DNA of 17,642 bases from Lachnospiraceae bacterium (GTDB lineage: Bacteria > Bacillota > Clostridia > Lachnospirales > Lachnospiraceae): assembly GCA_015057205.1 (NCBI GenBank), contig SVEW01000038.1:1-17642 (forward strand). Reading direction: 5' to 3'. The position numbers and the translations under genes were made by a program. Positions 7,155-14,140 of the stretch are shown here, in pieces (positions within the stretch are counted from its first letter, which is position 1; each line of letters begins with the position of its first letter). The notes beneath the pieces were generated by a model that saw nothing but the letters and a program-made list of their open reading frames with translations, had not been told where the DNA came from and ran no database searches.

Positions 7155-7934
7155 TTATAATTGTTCAATTGTCTGAAGTGCATCCTTAGCAATAATTGGA
7201 GTAAAGTGCTCTGCAAAAAAGGCTTCGGTTGCCGTGGATACACGTTGCTGTTTCGCATACTCAGAAAGAATGTTGCAGATTTTATTAAAATCTTCTACCG
7301 TTTCTCTATCGCCTCTGTGAAGGAAAAGGTAGTATTTCTGATCCTTGGTGTTATGGTATAAATTATTATCACCGGAATAAATGCCTGCCAAAACGCGTGC
7401 TGCTTGTTCAACCTCGTTCATAGAATTCATAACAAATAATTTTGGTACAGGTGTTGAGTTCTCTGGCTTCTTAGGTTCATTTTTCGCTTGTTTCTCAGTA
7501 GGAGCAACAGCAGATTTGTTGGCCTCTGCGTTCTTAGAAACTGCGCCTTCCTTTAATTTATTCAATAAACGAAGGATATCTTCTGCTCCTTCTAATAGCG
7601 GAGCTTCCGGGAAAGGAACTTCCGTTTCGAAGTCATCCTCTTCGGATGCAGGCGAGAATTGGGAAAAGCGCGTATCGAGTTCTTCCGGACATTCTACCTT
7701 CGTAATGATTAAAATAATCGCATCGGTTGATAGAGGAATGGCCTCAATCATAAGCGGTATATTCTCAGCTTCAAAGCCGAACTCAAAAGCAGCCTGTTGA
7801 ATCATATCGTGAAAAAGCGTCTTAGCTTTCTCGGAACCATATGCAAGCTCGCTTAATTTAATCTGTCTTTCTGCTAAATCTTCTTTCGTAAGAGTACAGC
7901 GAATTTGGGTATCGTTTACTTTTTCAATTCTCAT
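7155..7934 (-). CDS. mecA: Adaptor protein MecA
   Basis: A 259-residue cytosolic adaptor that delivers substrates to the ClpC-ClpP protease; in Bacillus subtilis it targets the competence factor ComK and also moderates ClpC activity. The N-terminal substrate-binding domain (about 1-90) starts MRIEKVNDTQIRCTLTKEDL, the usual MecA beginning. A linker of about 95-165 is low in complexity, rich in Glu, Lys and Pro. The C-terminal ClpC-binding domain (about 165-259) has the aromatic stretch KYYLFLH and ends with HFTPIIAKDAL. The length is somewhat above Bacillus MecA (218) because of the linker. The SD is AAGGAAGTGAT. No ComK or ClpC gene is nearby. Two promoter-like sites precede it. Confidence 0.92.
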   Translation of the reverse strand: MRIEKVNDTQIRCTLTKEDLAERQIKLSELAYGSEKAKTLFHDMIQQAAFEFGFEAENIPLMIEAIPLSTDAIILIITKVECPEELDTRFSQFSPASEEDDFETEVPFPEAPLLEGAEDILRLLNKLKEGAVSKNAEANKSAVAPTEKQAKNEPKKPENSTPVPKLFVMNSMNEVEQAARVLAGIYSGDNNLYHNTKDQKYYLFLHRGDRETVEDFNKICNILSEYAKQQRVSTATEAFFAEHFTPIIAKDALQTIEQL

Positions 7935-7979
7935 AATATCACTTCCTTGCTTTTAAAAATTGAGGTAAACAGCACTACC

Positions 7980-8008
7980 ATTATAAACATCTTCTGCATT
8001 TCTGTAAA
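7980..8008 (-). promoter_or_regulatory. Proximal mecA promoter
   Basis: On the minus strand: TTTACA (8003-8008), a 17-base spacer and TATAAT (7980-7985). This matches consensus well and would give a leader of about 38 bases. Confidence 0.6.
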
Positions 8009-8021
8009 GTAATTTCTACAG

Positions 8022-8042
8022 ATAGTATATGCAGCATACTAT
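8022..8042. repeat. Inverted repeat ATAGTAT-N7-ATACTAT between the two mecA promoters
   Basis: Perfect 7-base arms (8022-8028 and 8036-8042) around a 7-base centre. It lies downstream of the distal mecA promoter and about 14 bases upstream of the proximal -35 box, so it could be an operator or a leader hairpin. The sequence is AT-rich, so chance is possible. Confidence 0.4.
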
Positions 8043-8064
8043 ATATGGTACGTTTATTATACTA

Positions 8065-8093
8065 ATTATATGCCATAGACACTATATGGTCAA
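8065..8093 (-). promoter_or_regulatory. Distal mecA promoter
   Basis: On the minus strand: TTGACC (8088-8093), a 17-base spacer and TATAAT (8065-8070). A second TATAAT lies nine bases further on (8056-8061). Transcripts from here would have a leader of about 124 bases. Confidence 0.55.
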
Positions 8094-8145
8094 GGAATTG
8101 AAGACTTAATTCATGAAAAAAATACACAAGTGTAAAAAATATGTC

Positions 8146-8174
8146 TTGCAATCTCAGAAAAAATGTGATATAAC
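8146..8174 (+). promoter_or_regulatory. Promoter of the kinase/P-loop operon
   Basis: TTGCAA (8146-8151), a 17-base spacer and TATAAC (8169-8174) preceded by TGA, an extended -10. Transcription would start near 8181, only about five bases before the ATG at 8186 and about 23 bases before the strong AAAGGAGG. Confidence 0.6.
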
Positions 8175-8185
8175 TTTATGCGAGA

Positions 8186-9541
8186 ATGTTTTATCAAGCA
8201 GAAAGGAGGAACATAGTTAAAGAGAGTATCAAAGATAAGTATGAATTTTTACATCCAATCGGTGAGGGGAGTAGTAGCAAAGTCTATTTAGTAAGACATA
8301 AGGAGCTGTCAAGGCTATTTATATATAAAGAATCTAAGCCTTTCGACTGGGCTTTGGCACAACATCACCACGAGGTTTTCGTTCTAAGGAATCTATCAAT
8401 TCCGGGTATACCAGATTTGCACGAATTCTATGAATCGCCCGATTCCAGTGTAATCGTTGAAGAGTATATTTCCGGAGACTCATTGCAGACCATTCTTATG
8501 CAGTTTATTTCTCAAGAACAGTTTATCAGTTATGCAATTCAAATGATGCAAATAGTACAAACTTTACATGAATGTCCGCAGGGTCCGATTTTGTATTTGG
8601 ACTTTAAGCAGGAGCATTTTGTAGTACGTGAAAACAAAGTATATTTAATTGATTTTGGATTGGCAACGGTTGAATCGGAAGGATGTAAGGGGAATGTTAA
8701 TTTCGGGACAAAACAGTATTCAGCACCTGAAACTGTAAAGACGCAGGTGGCAACGATCCAATCAGATGTGTACAGTCTGGGGGTACTTTTGAGGGAAATG
8801 TTTGACAAAACAAGATTTGAAAGTACCACGGATGAATTTGTTGCGCGGAAAATACTGACAAAAATGACGGATGAAAGTGTGAAAAACAGGCCAAAATCAC
8901 TGTCAGAACCGTTGGAAGTGTTTTTCGGTTTACAGGAGCTACAATCGAAAAGCGATGATAAAAATGTTCTCAGTTATAAGATAGCAGTTGTAGGAAGTCA
9001 ACCGCGTGTAGGAACCACGTTTGTGGCGACCTTATTAACTAGCTGCCTAAATCGGTTACATCTTCCGGCTTGCTATCAGGAAAATCCACAGAATCGATGG
9101 ATACAGGGAAGTTCCCTGGTGAAAGAAGGGTGTTATTCCGAAGAAGTTGGACGAAGGAAAATGTTTCATTTTGCATCTGATTTTGGCCCATTTGTAAAGC
9201 GTGGAGCGGTAAATAATATAAAAAACGGGCAAATTCATGTGTATGATATGGGTATTTACCACGAAAAATGTGATTTGAAAGCTTTTCAACTGGTGGTTAT
9301 GGTTGTCGGGGCAAGACCATGGGAACAACATCAAAGTAAGATTTGTAAAAATGCGATACGGACACAGGCGAGGATGGTATTTGTCAGTACGATGACAACA
9401 AGACAAGAAGTATTGGAGTTATCAAAACAGATGGATGAGATTGTGTATCGAATCCCGGTGCTGTGTAATCCGTATATGCCGGAGAGAAAGTTATGTAAAA
9501 TGATTTTACAGATAAAAAAGAAATTAGAGTGTAAGAAGTAG
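8186..9541 (+). CDS. Ser/Thr protein kinase-like protein fused to a degenerate ParA/MinD-like P-loop domain
   Basis: 451 residues if started at ATG 8186. Residues 19-245 are a protein kinase fold: G-loop IGEGSSSKVYLV (25-36), Lys48 in IYKES, catalytic loop YLDFKQEHF with Asp139 and Lys141 (His-Arg replaced by Tyr-Leu, Asn by His), DFG at 156-158, GTKQYSAPE and DVYSLGVLL. It therefore looks possibly active but divergent. Residues 265-451 resemble a MinD/ParA-type ATPase: VVGSQPRVGTT (269-278) is a Walker A loop whose lysine position is not occupied, and VYDMG (352-356) is Walker B-like. No membrane segment is seen. The start is uncertain: ATG 8186 is almost at the transcription start, and the strong AAAGGAGG (8202-8209) lies downstream of it with only ATA (8213) or GTT (8216) in frame near it. 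First of three genes in a row; substrate unknown. Confidence 0.8.
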   Translation: MFYQAERRNIVKESIKDKYEFLHPIGEGSSSKVYLVRHKELSRLFIYKESKPFDWALAQHHHEVFVLRNLSIPGIPDLHEFYESPDSSVIVEEYISGDSLQTILMQFISQEQFISYAIQMMQIVQTLHECPQGPILYLDFKQEHFVVRENKVYLIDFGLATVESEGCKGNVNFGTKQYSAPETVKTQVATIQSDVYSLGVLLREMFDKTRFESTTDEFVARKILTKMTDESVKNRPKSLSEPLEVFFGLQELQSKSDDKNVLSYKIAVVGSQPRVGTTFVATLLTSCLNRLHLPACYQENPQNRWIQGSSLVKEGCYSEEVGRRKMFHFASDFGPFVKRGAVNNIKNGQIHVYDMGIYHEKCDLKAFQLVVMVVGARPWEQHQSKICKNAIRTQARMVFVSTMTTRQEVLELSKQMDEIVYRIPVLCNPYMPERKLCKMILQIKKKLECKK

Positions 9542-9600
9542 AAGGGAGAATCAGTACGTTTTTTCATAAAAAAAGGACGAGTAATAAGTGGGTAGTCGGA

Positions 9601-10146
9601 GTGGCTGGCATTGATAGTGCGCAAAGTGCCACCGGATTGGCTGTTGAATTGGGAATTATGGCGTCAAATCTGGATTATTTGATGGTAGTAGTGGCAGAAC
9701 TGGGCAAACAACATCAGTATGCGGGAATTGGCCGGTATTACCAGGCAGAAATTAAGAATGCAAAAGGTGATTTTCAATTGGACAACATTCTGTTTCTTCC
9801 GACAGTCACGGAGGCAGAAGTGAAGAAGTGGGCAGCGCGGGATGATGTGTTTCTGGTTATAGATTGTGGTAACGATATGGAACAATTTTTCTCGATTCAA
9901 CATTTTTGCACACGCAGCTTTTTGCTGTGTCAGTTGATGCCTTGGCGTATGGATCATATACAACTGCTTATGCAGGAACAGCGCGCCGAAGAAATCAATA
10001 AGCTTTTAGTAACATGTGGAAAAAAACGGATAAACGATTTACGAAAAAAAGACAAGATGAAAGCATGGACGTGGCAGGAAGCGGAAGATCCTTTTAGCAT
10101 ATCCACAAAGAGACTAAGAGAATTGTATCAGTTAACATTTAAATAA
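9601..10146 (+). CDS. Degenerate ParA/MinD-like P-loop protein, start uncertain
   Basis: 181 residues from GTG 9601, but the true protein probably begins upstream: the frame is open from 9535 and residues KWVVGVAG spanning 9601 look like the first beta strand of a P-loop fold. GAAGGGAGA at 9541-9549 is a fair SD; at good distance the in-frame codon is ACG (9556), and there is no ATG, GTG or TTG before 9601. The loop GIDSAQSATG has lost the glycines and lysine of Walker A, while VIDCGN (86-91 from GTG) keeps the form of a Walker B strand. The fold and length of the P-loop part resemble the C-terminal half of the preceding kinase fusion, so the two may be paralogous partners. I know no function. 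It is probably cotranscribed with its neighbours. Confidence 0.7.
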   Translation: MAGIDSAQSATGLAVELGIMASNLDYLMVVVAELGKQHQYAGIGRYYQAEIKNAKGDFQLDNILFLPTVTEAEVKKWAARDDVFLVIDCGNDMEQFFSIQHFCTRSFLLCQLMPWRMDHIQLLMQEQRAEEINKLLVTCGKKRINDLRKKDKMKAWTWQEAEDPFSISTKRLRELYQLTFK

Positions 10147-10190
10147 TATATCACGCGTGTGGATATGCGTGGAAAAAAACGGAGAGAGAT

Positions 10191-10373
10191 ATGAGAAGTA
10201 GAGAAGTAATTATTCCAGAAAAGAACAGAAAACAATATGCCCCGGACAGAAAGGTTATTCAGGTGCATGAAGAAGGTTGTTATATGCGCGATTACGTAAT
10301 CGGAATGGATGGGAATATTGTGCGTAGTTATATTATGCATGTATACGACAGAGAAAAAATTAAACGAATGTAG
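10191..10373 (+). CDS. Small orphan protein, 60 residues
   Basis: Starts at ATG 10191 with GGAGAG six to eight bases upstream, 44 bases after the preceding gene, and ends just before the operon terminator. The protein is basic and hydrophilic at the N-terminus (MRSREVIIPEKNRKQY) and has aromatic, beta-like stretches in the middle (CYMRDYVIGMDG, RSYIMHVYDRE). There is one cysteine, no signal peptide and no membrane helix. I do not recognise a family. The good ribosome site, placement inside the transcription unit and normal codon use support a real gene that belongs with the kinase/P-loop pair. Confidence 0.65.
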   Translation: MRSREVIIPEKNRKQYAPDRKVIQVHEEGCYMRDYVIGMDGNIVRSYIMHVYDREKIKRM

Positions 10374-10428
10374 CCTTTGGAAAAAGGATGTTACAGAAAA
10401 CTATTTTTTAAAACAAAACGCCAGAACG

Positions 10429-10455
10429 AAAGCCGGTCGAAAATGACCGGCTTTT
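10429..10455 (+). terminator. Terminator of the kinase/P-loop operon
   Basis: AAAGCCGGTC (10429-10438) pairs perfectly over ten bases with GACCGGCTTT (10445-10454), loop GAAAAT. The T run is short (four), but the GC-rich stem is strong. Confidence 0.8.
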
Positions 10456-10471
10456 AAACTTTTATGAAGTA

Positions 10472-10480
10472 TGCTATACT
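10472..10480 (+). promoter_or_regulatory. Extended -10 promoter of the GH18-cwlD pair
   Basis: TGCTATACT: a good extended -10 (TGn + TATACT) 46 bases before the GH18 ATG. No convincing -35 exists because that position falls in the preceding terminator. I looked for sigma-E or sigma-G elements and found no clear match. Confidence 0.45.
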
Positions 10481-10526
10481 AATTAAGATTGAATACTAAT
10501 GAGCAAAGGGAAGGTAGTGATATACA

Positions 10527-12233
10527 ATGAAAAAGCAAATGAAATTATGGATAACGGCAGGGGTGACTTTATTCGCATTGTTAGCAGTCGTCGTCGTTGT
10601 ACTGGTTAAGCGGTATGCCCCAAGCAATGAGCGAGTGAATCTTGCAAAATATTTTGCGTTAGATAGCAAGTCGGATGTGGCGATTGTTTTGGAGGATGAA
10701 CGTCTTGATAAGTCGGATAATGCTATGCTTGCGGATGGGCATGTATATGTAAGATATGATGTGCTGCATGATGCAATTGATGGTCGATATTATTGGGACG
10801 AAAGTGAGAGTAAGTTGTTGTATACAACCCCTCAGGATACGTTTTGGGTAGAGTCCGGAACGGATAATTACTACAAAGGAAGAAAGAAAGTTGCCGGAGA
10901 ATTCGGGGAGATCGTCAAATTACACGGAAATGAGATTTGGGTAAATTTCTCTTATGTGGCATTGAATTCCAACTTGCAATATCATTTTTATAAGAAGCCT
11001 AATCGATTAGTTGTATTCAACGAGACGAAGAAGATCGAACAGGTGGAGACAACGAAGGACACGGAGATTCGTTTGCGTGGTGGAGTTAAGAGTCCGATTC
11101 TATCGGATGTAATGTCCGGAACGAAATTGACGGTACTTAAGAAATATGATAACTGGTATCAGGTTTCCAGCAAAGATGGGTTCCAGGGATTTGTAAAGAG
11201 TAGCAAGGTATCCGATAGCAAGAAGACAACGCGCAAGATTAAAATGAAATGGGAATACAATCATTGTATGAAAGATGATCGGATTGAGATGGCCTGGCAT
11301 CAGGTGACCAGCGTGTTTGCCAATACACAGATCGCGAATGTGCTTGCGAAAACAAAGGGATTGACGGTTGTTTCTCCAACATGGTTTTACCTCGTAGACA
11401 ATAAGGGAGGAATCGGAAGTCTTGCAAGCGCCGATTATGTGACTTATTGTCATGCCCATGATATTGAGGTGTGGGGACTTGTAAGTAATCTGGTTGCCAA
11501 AGGAGTAGATACCGGTAAGGTGTTGGAGAAGACAACTTATCGCGAGAATCTGGTCAGTGCATTGATTGCAAAAGCGATTGAATATAAGTTGGATGGTATC
11601 AATGTGGATATTGAATCATTGAAGCCTGAATTTGGTGATGCGTATATACAGTTTATTCGAGAGCTGTCGTTGAAGTGCCATGCCAATGATTTGATTTTGT
11701 CAGTAGATAATTATGTTCCATCTGCTTATACTTCTTTCTATAACCGCTCTGAGCAGGCGAGATATGCCGATTATATAATAACGATGGCTTATGATGAGCA
11801 TTACGCAGGTTCCGATGCAGGAAGCGTATCTTCCTTGGGCTATGTAAAAGAAGCTACAACAAACGTGCTGAAAGAAGTGCCGGCAGACCAAGCTATTATT
11901 GCGTTGCCATTTTATACCAGATTGTGGGAACTGACACCGAAGAAGGGAAGCAAGTCTAAATATACTACTAGCAGTCAGGCGATTGGTATGACACAGGCGG
12001 ATAATTTGGCAAGTGTAAATGGCGTAACACCAACTTGGGATGCCAGCCTGGGACAGGATTTTGTGGAGTATGAGCAGAATGGTAAGAAATATCAAATCTG
12101 GTTTGAGAATGCGAAGTCTTTGGAGGAGAAATTGAAGGTGGTAACGAAGAACAACGTGGCCGGTGTATCCTTCTGGAAACTTGGATTTGAGAACGAAGCG
12201 GCATGGAATATGGTAATTAAATATAGTAATTAG
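10527..12233 (+). CDS. Membrane-anchored GH18 family glycosidase with SH3 domain
   Basis: 568 residues. A short basic start and one hydrophobic helix (about 7-27) without a clear cleavage site suggest a signal anchor, with the rest outside the membrane. Residues about 45-170 form a beta-rich region like the copper-amine-oxidase N-terminal-type 'stalk' domain (VYVRYDVLHDAID, KLLYTT). Residues about 178-230 are a bacterial SH3 domain (EIRLRGGVKSPILSDV, GFQGFVKSSKV). Residues about 245-568 are glycoside hydrolase 18: LDGINVDIES holds the DGxNxDxE form with Glu363 as catalytic acid, followed by YIITMAYDEHY. This form is typical of YaaH/YdhD-like enzymes acting on peptidoglycan or spore cortex rather than on chitin. 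It is followed 53 bases later by a CwlD-like amidase, supporting a wall or spore role. Confidence 0.93.
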   Translation: MKKQMKLWITAGVTLFALLAVVVVVLVKRYAPSNERVNLAKYFALDSKSDVAIVLEDERLDKSDNAMLADGHVYVRYDVLHDAIDGRYYWDESESKLLYTTPQDTFWVESGTDNYYKGRKKVAGEFGEIVKLHGNEIWVNFSYVALNSNLQYHFYKKPNRLVVFNETKKIEQVETTKDTEIRLRGGVKSPILSDVMSGTKLTVLKKYDNWYQVSSKDGFQGFVKSSKVSDSKKTTRKIKMKWEYNHCMKDDRIEMAWHQVTSVFANTQIANVLAKTKGLTVVSPTWFYLVDNKGGIGSLASADYVTYCHAHDIEVWGLVSNLVAKGVDTGKVLEKTTYRENLVSALIAKAIEYKLDGINVDIESLKPEFGDAYIQFIRELSLKCHANDLILSVDNYVPSAYTSFYNRSEQARYADYIITMAYDEHYAGSDAGSVSSLGYVKEATTNVLKEVPADQAIIALPFYTRLWELTPKKGSKSKYTTSSQAIGMTQADNLASVNGVTPTWDASLGQDFVEYEQNGKKYQIWFENAKSLEEKLKVVTKNNVAGVSFWKLGFENEAAWNMVIKYSN

Positions 12234-12286
12234 GGATAAATTTTTTGAAAAAGCATACAATAGTAAAAATTCGTTAGGAATAGGGT

Positions 12287-13003
12287 ATGCTGTATAGAAA
12301 AGAAAAAATGATAAGCCAGGCAGACAAACAGGAATGGATGCTTGGCTTATTTGCGCTTGTACTCACTTGTTTGGTGCTTTTGCAGCTAAAAATAAGCTGT
12401 TGCGAAGAGACTGTAAAAGTGGATAGGTCGCCTCAGGTAATTGTGATAGATCCGGGACATGGTGGAAAAGATCCGGGAAAAATCGGTTCAGATGGAACGA
12501 TGGAGAAAACGCTGAATTTGCAAGTGGCAAAACAACTTGAGAAATTACTTAAGAAGAGAGGCTACAAGGTGGTCATGACACGTAGTAAGGACGTTACAGC
12601 AACAGGAGAGGTGGATAGTGCCAAAACAGATGATTTGAGGCAGAGAATAGCCTGTACTGAAAAAGCAAAGGCTTCGTTGTGTGTTAGCATTCATATGAAT
12701 AGTTATCCGGAACAAAATCCCCAGGGGGCACAGGTTTTTTATTATGAAGGTAATTTAGAAAGCCGCGAATTGGCCCATCAGATTCAAGCAGGAGTAAATG
12801 AGTGGGCTTGTCCGGGAAACAGGAGGCAGGAGAGCGGAAACTCTTCTTACTATTTGCTAAAAAACAGTTTCTGTACAACGGTAATTGTAGAGTGTGGGTT
12901 TTTAAGCAATCCACTGGAAGCCGCAAAATTGCATACTAAAAACTATCAAAAAAAACTTGCAGAGGGCATTTGTGTAGGAATTTTGAATTACTTTACTTCC
13001 TAA
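12287..13003 (+). CDS. cwlD: N-acetylmuramoyl-L-alanine amidase, CwlD-like
   Basis: 238 residues with one N-terminal membrane helix (about 18-35) and an extracellular Amidase_3 domain. Zinc ligands and the catalytic Glu are in place: DPGHGGKDPG (His58), TMEKTLNL (Glu73), SIHMNSY (His136) and VECGFLSNP (Glu202). Length and the GAQVFYY and YYLLKN stretches match CwlD, the sporulation amidase that removes the stem peptide from muramic acid in the first step of muramic-delta-lactam formation in cortex. The start at 12287 has the weak SD TAGGAATAGGG; an ATG at 12308 is possible but has no SD and would shorten the cytosolic tail. No separate promoter is seen, so it is probably cotranscribed with the GH18 gene. 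Other Amidase_3 proteins cannot be excluded. Confidence 0.85.
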   Translation: MLYRKEKMISQADKQEWMLGLFALVLTCLVLLQLKISCCEETVKVDRSPQVIVIDPGHGGKDPGKIGSDGTMEKTLNLQVAKQLEKLLKKRGYKVVMTRSKDVTATGEVDSAKTDDLRQRIACTEKAKASLCVSIHMNSYPEQNPQGAQVFYYEGNLESRELAHQIQAGVNEWACPGNRRQESGNSSYYLLKNSFCTTVIVECGFLSNPLEAAKLHTKNYQKKLAEGICVGILNYFTS

Positions 13004-13006
13004 ACC

Positions 13007-13034
13007 TTGTCAAGTTGTGGAAAGATGATATAAT
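13007..13034 (+). promoter_or_regulatory. Promoter of the sua5-upp-chrA operon
   Basis: TTGTCA (13007-13012), a 16-base spacer and TATAAT (13029-13034) preceded by TGA. This is one of the best promoters in the window. Its start point (13040-13042) coincides with the ATG of sua5, and its -35 begins only four bases after the cwlD stop. Confidence 0.7.
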
Positions 13035-13041
13035 AAAAGAT

Positions 13042-14124
13042 ATGAATACAGAAATCATCAAGATGGACGAAGGGGCCATCAGAAAAGAAGATATACAGAA
13101 AGCCGGCGAACTCATTAAGGCAGGTGAGCTGGTGGCGTTTCCAACGGAAACGGTGTATGGACTCGGGGCAGATGCGTTAAATAAAGATGCTTCAAGAAAG
13201 ATTTATACTGCTAAAGGAAGACCAAGTGACAATCCGTTGATTGTTCATATTGCAGAGATATCAGCACTTGAGAAGATTGTGACGGAAGTGCCGGAAGAGG
13301 CGAGACGATTAGCAGAAGCATTTTGGCCGGGTCCTCTTACTATGTGCTTTTATAAGAAAAATATTGTACCGGATGAGACAACCGGTGGATTAGCAACCGT
13401 AGGTGTACGAATGCCGAATCATCCGGTGGCACTAGCTTTTATCAAGGGTGCGGGCGGTTACATTGCAGCCCCAAGTGCGAATACTTCCGGAAGACCGAGC
13501 CCGACGTTGGCCAGTCATGTGTATGAAGATATGAATGGTCGGATTCCGCTGATTTTAGATGGAGGTGCTGTTGGCATTGGCATTGAGTCTACCATTGTGG
13601 ATTTTACGGGTGATGTAATCAGTATACTGCGACCGGGTTTTATTACGAAAGAGATGATAGAAGAGGTTGTGGAACAGGAGGTACAGATTGATCCGGCAGT
13701 AAACGGGGTCAGTGCGGATTCAAGACCGAAGGCTCCGGGTATGAAATATCGTCATTATGCGCCGAAGGCAGAGCTTGCGATTGTGGAAGGTCATAGTCAT
13801 AAGGCTGTTGTAGAATATATGGTTACGTTGTGTCAAAAGGCACTTGAAGAGGGTAAACGTTGCGGAATCATGGTCACGGAAGAACATTTTGGCGCTTTTC
13901 GCGAGTTCGAAGAACGAAAGGAATTTGTTTTGAAGAACCTGGGACATGAAGATGATGAGGCTAGTGTAGCAAGAGCGTTATATCGGGTTCTGCGCGATTT
14001 TGATGAAGAACAGGTTGACGTTATTTATTCGGAAGGTTTCGTTCAGGATGGCGTAGGACAAGCGGTTATGAATCGTTTGATTCGCGCAGCGGGACATAGA
14101 ATTCTTTCCGTTCCGGAAGAATAG
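13042..14124 (+). CDS. sua5: L-threonylcarbamoyladenylate synthase, Sua5 type
   Basis: 360 residues from ATG 13042. It makes threonylcarbamoyl-AMP from threonine, bicarbonate and ATP, the first step of t6A37 modification of tRNAs that read ANN codons. The YrdC domain (about 15-205) has AFPTETVYGLGADAL, KGRPSDNPLIVHI, APSANTSGRPSPT and GIESTIVDF. The linker PGMKYRHYAPKAEL and the C-terminal Sua5 domain make it the long form, like Bacillus YwlC. This start gives the usual family N-terminus, although the open frame extends to 12970. No SD precedes it: the -10 box ends seven bases before the ATG, so the mRNA appears leaderless. It heads a six-gene operon; the next gene is 16 bases away. Confidence 0.94.
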   Translation: MNTEIIKMDEGAIRKEDIQKAGELIKAGELVAFPTETVYGLGADALNKDASRKIYTAKGRPSDNPLIVHIAEISALEKIVTEVPEEARRLAEAFWPGPLTMCFYKKNIVPDETTGGLATVGVRMPNHPVALAFIKGAGGYIAAPSANTSGRPSPTLASHVYEDMNGRIPLILDGGAVGIGIESTIVDFTGDVISILRPGFITKEMIEEVVEQEVQIDPAVNGVSADSRPKAPGMKYRHYAPKAELAIVEGHSHKAVVEYMVTLCQKALEEGKRCGIMVTEEHFGAFREFEERKEFVLKNLGHEDDEASVARALYRVLRDFDEEQVDVIYSEGFVQDGVGQAVMNRLIRAAGHRILSVPEE

Positions 14125-14140
14125 GAAAGGATAGGGATAT

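Noticed and set aside
9514..9534. Slippery heptamer A AAA AAG (9514-9520) in correct phase near the end of the kinase gene, which could shift ribosomes by -1 into the frame of the next gene.
   Set aside because: The -1 frame is indeed that of the next gene, but TAA at 9532-9534 stops it before that gene begins, so no fusion protein would be made.
10459..10510. Possible sporulation-sigma promoter before the GH18 gene (CTATACTA and TGAATA-like words).
   Set aside because: The spacing and order do not fit sigma-E or sigma-G consensus; an extended -10 vegetative promoter explains the site better.
12970..13041. N-terminal extension of the sua5 frame into the cwlD 3' end.
   Set aside because: It overlaps cwlD and the promoter and adds residues not found in the family.
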